A stretch of 8,487 nt of DNA from Pseudomonadota bacterium (GTDB taxonomy: Bacteria > Pseudomonadota > Gammaproteobacteria > Burkholderiales > SHXO01): positions 1 through 8,487 of the forward strand of contig JAEZCG010000203.1 in the NCBI GenBank assembly GCA_023430065.1, written 5' to 3'. The notes below the pieces were generated by a model. The model made no database searches. It worked only from the letters and a program-made list of their open reading frames with translations, and was not told the DNA's origin. The position numbers and the translations under genes are program-made. Positions within the stretch are counted from its first letter, which is position 1; each line of letters begins with the position of its first letter. Below are positions 1-5,791 of the stretch, piece after piece.

Positions 1-18
1 CGAAAAGGCCGGGACCAG

Positions 19-900
19 ATGCGCTACAGTTGCGTTGCGATGAATCCCAGTATCCGACGTTCACGGGGTGTCGAACGCCTCGTCACCGGCCGCGCCACCT
101 CCGATGGTGCCGGGGTGAGGCTCACGCGCGTGCTTACCCAACCGTTGCAGCGCCGACTCGATCCCTTCCTGATGCTCGACGCGTTCGGTACCGACAATCC
201 GGACGACTACATCGGCGGGTTTCCCGACCACCCCCACCGCGGTTTCGAGACGATCACCTACATGATCGCGGGCCGGATGCGTCACCGGGACAGCGCCGGC
301 AACGAGGGGCTCCTGCGCAACGGCGGGATGCAATGGATGACGGCCGGACGAGGCGTCGTGCACTCGGAACTGCCGGAGCAGGAGGCAGGGCGGATGGAGG
401 GGTTCCAACTCTGGCTCAATCTGCCGGCGCGCGACAAGATGTGCGCTCCCTGGTACCGCGACTTCCAGGCGGCCGACATCCCGGCATTCACGGCTGCGCA
501 GGGCGTGACGGTGCGCGTCCTCGCGGGGGAAAGCCAGGGGGTCCAAGGCGCGGTGCGCCGCGAGACGACCGAGCCTCTGTATCTGGATCTGGACATGCCG
601 GCGAACGCCGCTTTTGCTCAGCCGCTGCCGCCGGCACACAACGCATTCGTGTACGTCTATCGCGGTGCGCTCCGGGTGGCGGGAACGGAGATCCCCGTGC
701 AGCGCATGGCGATACTGGACAACGATGCGGCCGCGGATGGCGTGTTGCTCGAAGCGACGGAACCGTCGCGCGCCCTGCTCGTCGCCGGCAGGCCGCTGGG
801 CGAGCCGATCGTGCAACACGGCCCGTTCGTCATGACGACACAGGACGAGATCGTACGCGCCGTGCAGGACTACCAGGCGGGCAAGTTCGGCGCCGACTAG
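19..900 (+). CDS. Pirin family protein (bicupin)
   Basis: This is a 293-residue pirin-like bicupin, close to the usual bacterial length of about 280-300. The N-terminal cupin holds the family's metal-site pattern: His71 and His73 in PDHPHRGFET, then His115 and Glu117 in GRGVVHSELPE. These match the four Fe ligands of human pirin and of YhhW-type quercetinases. The C-terminal half (about residues 180-285) is the second, degenerate cupin. Known members are cytoplasmic, and some have quercetin 2,3-dioxygenase activity; the substrate here cannot be read from sequence. The ATG at 19 has only a weak AAGG upstream. An ATG at 40 (286 residues, starting MNPSIRR) agrees better with homologues but has no visible Shine-Dalgarno, so the start is open. 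The gene converges on the regulator gene to its right and seems to be transcribed alone. The family call is firm; the function is not. Confidence 0.94.
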   Translation: MRYSCVAMNPSIRRSRGVERLVTGRATSDGAGVRLTRVLTQPLQRRLDPFLMLDAFGTDNPDDYIGGFPDHPHRGFETITYMIAGRMRHRDSAGNEGLLRNGGMQWMTAGRGVVHSELPEQEAGRMEGFQLWLNLPARDKMCAPWYRDFQAADIPAFTAAQGVTVRVLAGESQGVQGAVRRETTEPLYLDLDMPANAAFAQPLPPAHNAFVYVYRGALRVAGTEIPVQRMAILDNDAAADGVLLEATEPSRALLVAGRPLGEPIVQHGPFVMTTQDEIVRAVQDYQAGKFGAD

Positions 901-937
901 GTTGCGAGGTCGCGGCCGTGCCGGCATGATGATCCGC

Positions 938-959
938 GGCGCCCGGCGCAGCCGGCGCC
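938..959. terminator. Imperfect GC-rich hairpin between convergent genes
   Basis: GGCGCCCGGC (938-947) pairs with GCCGGCGCC (951-959), giving about 9 bp with one bulged C and a 3-nt loop. It lies in the 71-bp gap between the stop codons of the pirin and regulator genes, where a bidirectional terminator would be expected. There is no T-run on either side, so intrinsic termination is not proved. Confidence 0.35.
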
Positions 960-971
960 CATTCGAGCGGG

Positions 972-2963
972 TCAGTCCATGCCGATGCGCTTCGCCCCTT
1001 CTCTGAAGTGCGCCTCGCCTTGCGCATCGAAGCGGAAAGCCCTCAGAAAATGTGCGACGCCATAGCCCGGCACCGCCTGCAGGACCATCGCCGCCCGACG
1101 TCGCGCCTCGTCGAGCCTGCCCGCGAGAGCGAGCGTGCAGGCGGCAATGGCAAAGATGTGCGCGTGCGCATTGGGGCGGTTGGCAGCCTCGACCGCCGCT
1201 TCCGCGGCTTCCTCGAACCGTCCCAGGCGCACCAGCGCCATGGCGCGCGCGCCGAGCATGCCGAACAGCAGCGGGTCGCAGGGGCTCAGGCTGCGCGAAA
1301 TGTCCGAGGCCGCGACGGCGGAATGCGGATCGCCTGCCTGCGACTGCACGAATGCCAGCGCATAGTGTCCCAGCGCGAAGCTGGGACTGAGGTCGACTGC
1401 CCGTGACAAAGCCTGGACGGACGGATCGTGCTCGCCGCGCAGCCACAGCGCGCGGCCCTGCGCCCAGTGCACGGCGGGATCGAGCTCGTCCGCCATGATG
1501 CCGCGCCCGGCCGATTCGAGCGCCGCAGCGATCTCGGATTCGCGCTCGCCCCAGCCCTGAAACGCGCTCTGCCACTGGGCGAACGACAGTCCTGCATAGG
1601 CGCGCGCGAAGGTGGGATCGAGCCGCACGGCGCGCGCGAAGAAGTGGCGAGCCGCCTCGTTGTCCGCGCGCGTGAAGCGGTACATGTGCCACAGTCCCCG
1701 GTGATGCGCTTCCCATGCATCGAGTGAGGCGGGCGGCCTCAGCATGGCGCGGTTGCGTTCGAGGCGCTCGACCTCGCCGGCAACCGCCGACACGATGCCG
1801 TTGCCGAATTCCGCTAGCACCGTCAGCGCGTCCTCGCGCCTGCTGTCGAACTGCTCTGCCCACGCCACACGCCCGGTCGCAGTCTCGATCAGCTCCACGC
1901 TGACGAGCGCACGCTCGCCGACCCATCGCACCACGCCGCGCACCAGATAGTCGACGCCGAGCAATCGTCCCGCCTCGTCAGGGCCGGTCTGCCGGGCAGC
2001 GAGGGCAAACACGGTGCCCTGCGCGATCACGAACAGGCTGCGCAGCTTGGCGAGCCGAGTGATGACGTCGTGCACCAGCGCATCGGCAAGCCATTGTCCC
2101 TGCGCGCGCGTCTCGGCATCTCGAAACGGCATCACCGCGATGGAGGCGCGCCGCGCTGCCTGGCCCAGCGTCGCGGACGTCGAGGTCTCATCGACATCCA
2201 GACGCACGTGCGGGGCCGCTGCAGCCGAGACCCTGGCGCGCGTGTCGCTGCGTCGCTTCAGCCACGCATGACGGATGCTCGAGAAATCCAGACCCTCCGC
2301 GGCGAACCGCTTCTCCGCCGCGTCCAGATGGCGTTCGGCATCGTGCATACGGCCCGCGTCCGCCAGCCGGTCGAGGAGGCGCAGATGGGCATGGGGATCG
2401 AAGGGAGACAACTGCAGCCACTTCTCGATGTACGCCGGCACGTCGTCCCCACTGCCACCGGCGGCGCGCGCGAGGAGCGCGACGTGCAGTTCACGAAAAC
2501 GCCGTCGTGCAGCCTCCAGCCAGGCGTCGAACTCAGGGGCGCGCTCGAGCGCGAGACCTTCGGCTACTTCTCCACGGAACGCCGCCGCCAGCGCACCCGC
2601 CTCACCGGGTGTGAGTGCCTGCAGCGGCGCTTCCGTGACCGCCGTCGCATCGACCCGGCAGTCCGCCAAATCGAGCCGCACGCGGTCTGCCTCGACGATC
2701 AAGCGCGCGCGCGCCGCGTCGTCCACCACCCGCCGCAGACGGCTGAGGCACCAGCGCAACTCAGCGCGCGGATCGCCGGGTCCGTCCCACAGGAGCGCGC
2801 ACAGCTGCGTGCGCGACGCGCCTCGCGGAATCAGGACCAGGTAGACAAGCAGCGCCCGCACCCTGCGCGACGCGGGCAACTCGACGTCGGCGCTGCCGCG
2901 GCGCACCGCCAGGAGTCCGAGGACGTCGACGTTCAGCGCGCCGGGCGCGGGCGCATCCTGCAT
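972..2963 (-). CDS. BTAD/TolB-like/TPR transcriptional regulator
   Basis: With the start at 2963 the protein has 663 residues. Residues 9-98 look like an OmpR/SARP-type winged helix (RRVRALLVYLVL, then a recognition region with LRWCLSRLRRVV). Residues 102-238 look like a bacterial transcriptional activation domain (BTAD) of helical repeats. Residues 273-403 match the TolB-like module found in CadC-like and cyclase-linked regulators (SIAVMPF, LADALVHDVITRLAKL, GVDYLVRGVV). Residues 412-648 are TPR-like repeats (ARHFFARAVRLDPTFARAYAGL and similar). There is no AAA ATPase, kinase or membrane segment, so any signal is probably a bound protein or small molecule. The frame stays open upstream to 3119, with another ATG at 3035, but that would run into the methyltransferase start; 2963 begins just before the first conserved strand. 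No start has a strong Shine-Dalgarno. The gene is divergent from the methyltransferase, its most likely target. Domain calls are by eye. Confidence 0.9.
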   Translation of the reverse strand: MQDAPAPGALNVDVLGLLAVRRGSADVELPASRRVRALLVYLVLIPRGASRTQLCALLWDGPGDPRAELRWCLSRLRRVVDDAARARLIVEADRVRLDLADCRVDATAVTEAPLQALTPGEAGALAAAFRGEVAEGLALERAPEFDAWLEAARRRFRELHVALLARAAGGSGDDVPAYIEKWLQLSPFDPHAHLRLLDRLADAGRMHDAERHLDAAEKRFAAEGLDFSSIRHAWLKRRSDTRARVSAAAAPHVRLDVDETSTSATLGQAARRASIAVMPFRDAETRAQGQWLADALVHDVITRLAKLRSLFVIAQGTVFALAARQTGPDEAGRLLGVDYLVRGVVRWVGERALVSVELIETATGRVAWAEQFDSRREDALTVLAEFGNGIVSAVAGEVERLERNRAMLRPPASLDAWEAHHRGLWHMYRFTRADNEAARHFFARAVRLDPTFARAYAGLSFAQWQSAFQGWGERESEIAAALESAGRGIMADELDPAVHWAQGRALWLRGEHDPSVQALSRAVDLSPSFALGHYALAFVQSQAGDPHSAVAASDISRSLSPCDPLLFGMLGARAMALVRLGRFEEAAEAAVEAANRPNAHAHIFAIAACTLALAGRLDEARRRAAMVLQAVPGYGVAHFLRAFRFDAQGEAHFREGAKRIGMD

Positions 2964-3056
2964 GCGCCCGCACGCTGCGCCGGTTTCAACGCTGCCTCCC
3001 ACGTTCGTCACCACGCCGACTCCGTACCGTTGCATCGTCGTCGCCGCGTGTGAGCA

Positions 3057-3075
3057 GATCGGGCCGATCCCGATC
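3057..3075. promoter_or_regulatory. Inverted repeat, candidate operator
   Basis: GATCGGG (3057-3063) and CCCGATC (3069-3075) form a perfect 7-bp inverted repeat around a 5-bp spacer. The site contains three GATC words, at 3057, 3066 and 3072. It lies in the divergent gap between the regulator and methyltransferase genes, with its right end 30 bp before the methyltransferase ATG. The position suits an operator for the neighbouring regulator, but it could also form a hairpin in the methyltransferase leader. That it is an operator is inference. Confidence 0.4.
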
Positions 3076-3092
3076 GATGGCGACTCGAACCC

Positions 3093-3098
3093 GGAGGA
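3093..3098 (+). promoter_or_regulatory. Ribosome-binding site fixing the methyltransferase start
   Basis: GGAGGA lies 7 nt before the ATG at 3106. The reading frame is open well upstream, to at least 2962, and this strong Shine-Dalgarno is what selects 3106 as the start. Confidence 0.85.
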
Positions 3099-3105
3099 AC
3101 CTTCG

Positions 3106-3954
3106 ATGAATACACCCACCGCAACCTTGAGTCAAATGGCCCAGGACGCCGGCCCGGATCTGTCGGCGCTGAAGGCACGACAGCAGACGGCGTGGTCGTC
3201 CGGCGATTATGCAATCGTCGGCAGCACGCTGCAGATCGTGGGCGAGGACCTGTGCGAGGCGCTCGACCTGCGCGCGGGGCAGAAGGTGCTGGACGTGGCC
3301 GCTGGCAACGGCAACGCAGCGCTTGCCGCCGCGCGCCGCTGGTGCGACGTCACCGCCACCGACTACGTGCCCTCCCTGCTGGAGCGCGCCCGGCAGCGGG
3401 CCGAGGCGGACGGGCTGGAGATGACGTTACGGGAAGCGGACGTCGAGCAGCTGCCGTTCGACAGCGGCAGCTTCGACGTGGTGACGTCCACCTTCGGAGT
3501 CATGTTCACGCCCGACCACGAGAAGGCGGCCGGCGAGATGCTGCGCGTGTGCCGCCACGGGGGCCGGATCGGGCTCGCCAACTGGACGCCGGCCGGGTTC
3601 ATTGGCCAGCTGTTCAAGACCATTGCCGTTTACCTTCCGCCCGCGCCCGGCACGCGCTCGCCCGCGCTGTGGGGAACACGTGAGCATCTTTCGGCGCTGT
3701 TCGAGCGGCAGGCCAGCGAGATCCGGGTCAGCGAACGCGACTTCGTGTTTCGCTACCGCTCGCCCAGGCATTGGCTGGACGTGTTCAGGACCTACTACGG
3801 ACCCCTCCTGAAGGCATTCGCCGCGCTCGACCCGCAAGCGCAGCGCTCCCTGGCCGACGATCTGGTCAACCTGATCGGGCGCTTCAACCGCTCCGGCGAC
3901 GCCACCATGGTGGTGCCGAGCGCATATCTCGAAGTCGTGATCGTGAAGGGCTGA
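3106..3954 (+). CDS. Class I SAM-dependent methyltransferase
   Basis: This 282-residue protein has the Rossmann-type fold of the UbiE/Methyltransf_11 group. Motif I is VLDVAAGNGNAA at 61-72, the SAM-binding glycine loop. The acidic end of strand 2 is Asp86 in TATDYVP. Then come ADVEQLPF (111-118), the usual adenine-contacting region, and FDVVTSTFGVMF (123-134), motif IV. HGGRIGLANW (151-160) is the strand that follows. The region from about 165 to 282 is probably the substrate-binding part, with aromatic-rich stretches (RYRSPRHWLDVFRTYYGP). A small-molecule acceptor is likely, but the substrate cannot be named. The start at 3106 is well supported by GGAGGA. The gene is divergent from the BTAD regulator, a frequent regulator-target arrangement, and converges on the BLUF gene. 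It has no signal peptide and is presumably cytoplasmic. It is unlikely to be UbiE itself, because there are no ubiquinone genes nearby and the C-terminal part is longer. Confidence 0.92.
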   Translation: MNTPTATLSQMAQDAGPDLSALKARQQTAWSSGDYAIVGSTLQIVGEDLCEALDLRAGQKVLDVAAGNGNAALAAARRWCDVTATDYVPSLLERARQRAEADGLEMTLREADVEQLPFDSGSFDVVTSTFGVMFTPDHEKAAGEMLRVCRHGGRIGLANWTPAGFIGQLFKTIAVYLPPAPGTRSPALWGTREHLSALFERQASEIRVSERDFVFRYRSPRHWLDVFRTYYGPLLKAFAALDPQAQRSLADDLVNLIGRFNRSGDATMVVPSAYLEVVIVKG

Positions 3955-3978
3955 AGGGGAGACCCGGTCGCGCGGGAT

Positions 3979-4005
3979 GGCCGCCCGGAATCAGAGCGGG
4001 CGGCC
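3979..4005. terminator. Perfect GC-rich inverted repeat between convergent genes
   Basis: GGCCGCCCG (3979-3987) and CGGGCGGCC (3997-4005) are perfect inverted arms of 9 bp with a 9-nt loop. The methyltransferase stop is 24 bp to the left, and the right arm overlaps the last codons of the BLUF gene. A symmetric hairpin between convergent genes is a natural bidirectional transcription end. It lacks a T-run, so it may only block or stabilise 3' ends. Confidence 0.5.
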
Positions 4006-4434
4006 GATGGCCGCCGTCGCGGCCTCGGGTTGCGCCTTGGCCAGCGCCTCGAGCAGATCGAGTGCCCCCTCGGTGCTCATCTGGAGCGGGTCGAACGGCT
4101 CGCTCCCGCAGTGGCGCACCATCAGCTCCGCGTGCTCCGGGCCGAGGTGGGCGAAGCCCATCGGCCAGCGCCAGAAGCGGCCCCGGTCCGCCTTCACCGA
4201 CGCCAGCAGCACCACGTCGTGGTGGCGCGTATCCCGCTCGATTCGGGCGAACAGGGCGGAAATCGTGTCGATATCACCCTCGAGCACCTGGAGGATCGTG
4301 TCGCCGGACCAGACGATCATTCCCGTGATGTCCGCTTCCCGGTTCTTGACGCGCGCCTGCTCGACGATCTTGGCCATGCCCTGGGCGCGCAAGGTGGTAG
4401 AGGGGACGCTGCAATAGATCAGGTGGGCGAGCAT
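3991..4434 (-). CDS. Short BLUF-domain blue-light photoreceptor
   Basis: This 147-residue protein is almost entirely a BLUF domain, which binds FAD and senses blue light. The flavin-contact residues are present: Tyr7 (LIYCS), Asn31 (VKNREADITG), Gln49 (TILQVLEG) and Trp90 (RFWRWPMGF). Their spacings (24, 18 and 41 residues) equal those of Tyr21/Asn45/Gln63/Trp104 in AppA. The family's second-helix signature DTRHHDVVLL is at 68-77. Residues 95-147 form only a short helical cap, with no EAL, GGDEF, cyclase or DNA-binding output, so it is a PixD/BlrB-like protein that must act through a partner. The ATG at 4434 directly precedes the first strand; the frame is open upstream to 4812, but that part does not look like protein. 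No clear Shine-Dalgarno is seen. It converges on the methyltransferase gene, and no partner is recognisable beside it. Confidence 0.93.
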   Translation of the reverse strand: MLAHLIYCSVPSTTLRAQGMAKIVEQARVKNREADITGMIVWSGDTILQVLEGDIDTISALFARIERDTRHHDVVLLASVKADRGRFWRWPMGFAHLGPEHAELMVRHCGSEPFDPLQMSTEGALDLLEALAKAQPEAATAAIGRPL

Positions 4435-4880
4435 AGGCAAGGTGCCGGTCGGTGACGCTCGGACAGTAGCGTGACTAGGAATTTCGGCCGAATCGGGCAA
4501 ATCCGCAGGGTCAGGGCGCACGATTCCGGCGCCGGGGCAGGCTGGCGTATGCTCCACCCGTACCACTGCGGCAGCAACCGCACCAGGGGGCAGGCGATTG
4601 CGACGATGGGAATGCGTATAAACCGGCAGCCGGGCCAGCTGGCCGCCAGCCAGACCGCCATATAGCGCTGCAGGAAGGGCTTGCCGTCGCGGTACTAATG
4701 GCGGGCCAATTCGCTCAGCGGAAGACCTGCAGTTCCTCCGCCGGCAACTGGCCCGGCCGCCTGAACATCCCCGGACCCCCGTGAATCTAGGAGGCGACGA
4801 AACCGAGCGCATGGCTCAGATGGCACGGCTCCGATGACGCGCGAGGCCCCGCGCCGACTTGGAGGACCTAACGATGTCAT
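4419..4880 (-). pseudogene. Possible decayed reading frame, unrecognised
   Basis: One minus-strand frame is open from 4880 to 4419 except for a single TAG at 4695-4697. Just after that TAG it reads like real protein (YRDGKPFLQRYMAVWLAASW, then a hydrophobic stretch IRIPIVAIACPLVRLLPQWY), with third positions strongly G or C as in the neighbouring genes. The upstream half and the tail look random, and the tail overlaps the BLUF start by 16 bases. It may be a remnant of a membrane protein gene or chance in GC-rich DNA. I do not recognise the family. Confidence 0.22.
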
Positions 4881-5010
4881 TCCGAGTGTAGCGCGAGTGC
4901 TCGCCGGGGACAGGGGCGTGACGTTCGGGATCTACGACAGCATGGCGCACAGGAAACTTTTGTCCGGGTGAACAACACTGCGAACTCGGCGCGACAGCAG
5001 TTCCATGAAA
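4435..5010. other. Long intergenic stretch, no recognised gene
   Basis: Between the BLUF start and the csp promoter I find no gene I can name. A 10-bp perfect palindrome, TTCGGCCGAA (4483-4492), lies 48 bp before the BLUF ATG and could be a regulatory site. A 45-codon plus-strand frame from 4834 to 4971 has no ribosome-binding site. The possible decayed minus-strand frame is listed separately. The sequence from about 4980 on becomes less GC-rich toward the csp leader. Confidence 0.6.
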
Positions 5011-5016
5011 TTTGCT

Positions 5017-5045
5017 TTGCTCTTCCTCCTGCAACGGGATACTAT
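5017..5045 (+). promoter_or_regulatory. Candidate sigma-70 promoter for the cold-shock gene
   Basis: TTGCTC (5017-5022) and TACTAT (5040-5045) are separated by 17 bp, an ideal sigma-70 spacing. The match to TTGACA is 3 of 6 and to TATAAT 4 of 6. Transcription would begin near 5052 and leave a leader of about 150 nt before the csp ATG, as is typical of cspA-type genes. Assigned by eye. Confidence 0.4.
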
Positions 5046-5051
5046 GCGTCG

Positions 5052-5199
5052 GTAGGTATGCGCAAGATAGTCTTGAGCTGATCTCTTCTCCAGTTCCCGC
5101 CAGCTGCTTCAGCGGTCTTAAGTCGACTCTTCTCGGTGATCTTCTTCGTGTCTCTGCATGCGTAGGCGTGCGCCGCGCATTACTCGAAAGGAAATCGAC
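5052..5199 (+). promoter_or_regulatory. Long 5' leader of the cold-shock gene
   Basis: About 150 nt lie between the candidate transcription start and the csp ATG with no gene in between. The stretch is rich in pyrimidine runs (around 5082-5092 and 5124-5156). ATGCG (5158-5162) can pair with CGCAT (5176-5180), just before the Shine-Dalgarno AAAGGA (5187-5192, 7 nt before the ATG). Long leaders that refold at low temperature are a known feature of cspA-type mRNAs. That this one does so is inference, and its sequence does not show the E. coli cold box. Confidence 0.4.
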
Positions 5200-5412
5200 A
5201 TGACGACAGAAACTGGCACCGTGAAGTGGTTCAACGAAGCGAAGGGTTTTGGATTCATCACCCCCGATGCGGGCGGCAAGGATCTCTTCGCCCATTTCAG
5301 CGAGATTCAGGGCAGTGGGTTCAAGACCCTGGCGGAAAGCCAGCGCGTCCAGTTCGAAGTGACGCAGGGCCAGAAGGGCCCGCAAGCGACGAACATCCGC
5401 GCGGCCGCCTGA
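5200..5412 (+). CDS. CspA-family cold-shock protein
   Basis: This 70-residue protein is one complete cold-shock domain, the usual length for the family. RNP1 is KGFGFI (15-20) and RNP2 is LFAHF (29-33, in place of the common VFVHF). The surface aromatics Trp10, Phe11 and Phe17 that stack on single-stranded nucleic acid are present. Members act as cytoplasmic RNA chaperones that melt hairpins, and some act as transcription antiterminators. The start is set by AAAGGA 7 nt upstream; an earlier in-frame ATG at 5158 would add 14 arginine-rich residues not seen in the family. The gene has its own probable promoter and long leader, and two hairpins follow the stop. Whether it is induced by cold cannot be told from the sequence. 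The sequence style is betaproteobacterial. Confidence 0.97.
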   Translation: MTTETGTVKWFNEAKGFGFITPDAGGKDLFAHFSEIQGSGFKTLAESQRVQFEVTQGQKGPQATNIRAAA

Positions 5413-5421
5413 CATCGCTCG

Positions 5422-5437
5422 CAGCCCTTCGGGGTTG
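5422..5437 (+). other. UUCG-capped hairpin in the csp 3' region
   Basis: CAGCCC (5422-5427) pairs with GGGTTG (5432-5437), including one G-U pair, across the tetraloop TTCG (5428-5431). C(UUCG)G loops are exceptionally stable in RNA. It starts 10 nt after the csp stop and precedes the terminator hairpin by 5 nt, so it may protect the 3' end or aid termination. Confidence 0.55.
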
Positions 5438-5442
5438 ACCGG

Positions 5443-5472
5443 AAACCGCGGTCTCGGCCGCGGTTTTTTTTT
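5443..5472 (+). terminator. Intrinsic (Rho-independent) terminator after csp
   Basis: AAACCGCGG (5443-5451) pairs perfectly with CCGCGGTTT (5458-5466) around a 6-nt loop, and the T-run extends from 5464 to 5472. This is a strong textbook terminator. Unusually, the T-run is followed directly by the GGAGG ribosome-binding site of the next gene, leaving no room for a separate promoter between the two. Confidence 0.92.
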
Positions 5473-5477
5473 GGAGG
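5473..5477 (+). promoter_or_regulatory. Ribosome-binding site touching the terminator T-run
   Basis: GGAGG begins on the base after the terminator T-run and sits 6 nt before the ATG at 5484. It is a near-ideal Shine-Dalgarno, which argues that the downstream small gene is really translated when read-through transcripts exist. Confidence 0.8.
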
Positions 5478-5483
5478 ATCGCA

Positions 5484-5738
5484 ATGAAGACGCTGCAAGA
5501 AGCCACCGAACGGATTTGCGAATTGAAGGGAAGTCTGGTCGCACTCGATACCTTGATCGCAGCGCTGCTCCAGTGCGTTCCCCTGGAGGGACGCGCCAAG
5601 CTGCTGAGCACCTTCGAGGGAAACGCCGAGTTGGCGCGCACGGCCCTGCTCCACAGCCCCATTTCGGAACACACGCTGTCGGCCTTCGAGAGCGACGTCA
5701 AGCGCACGGGCGCACTGATCGCACTCGTATTACCCTAG
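5484..5738 (+). CDS. Small helical protein of unknown function, downstream of csp
   Basis: This 84-residue protein is soluble, helix-prone and probably cytoplasmic, with no signal peptide, membrane segment, metal-binding cluster or HTH motif that I can see. It starts MKTLQEATERICELKGSLVA and ends in a segment with DVKRTGALIALVLP. Alternating charged and leucine/alanine positions suggest two or three amphipathic helices that could mediate oligomerisation or protein binding. The start is firm, with GGAGG 6 nt upstream. It follows the csp gene by 71 bp, and the csp terminator fills the end of that gap, so its mRNA probably arises by read-through. I do not recognise a named family; a link to cold or stress response is inferred only from position. 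Confidence 0.8.
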   Translation: MKTLQEATERICELKGSLVALDTLIAALLQCVPLEGRAKLLSTFEGNAELARTALLHSPISEHTLSAFESDVKRTGALIALVLP

Positions 5739-5791
5739 CCCCGAACGAACCGCTGTGATTGGCACGGCACAGGACGCGCCAAACCTGCGCA

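Noticed and set aside
61..1926. Long minus-strand open frame (621 codons) across the pirin gene and part of the regulator gene
   Set aside because: It lies antisense to the pirin gene and in another frame of the regulator. Its product is an Arg/Ala-rich mix with no family motif, as expected from GC-rich third positions.
2070..3053. Plus-strand frame of 327 codons opposite the regulator head
   Set aside because: It is antisense to a well-supported domain, with arginine-rich composition and no motif.
4834..4971. 45-codon plus-strand frame in the gap before csp
   Set aside because: It has no ribosome-binding site, no recognisable motif and chance-level length.
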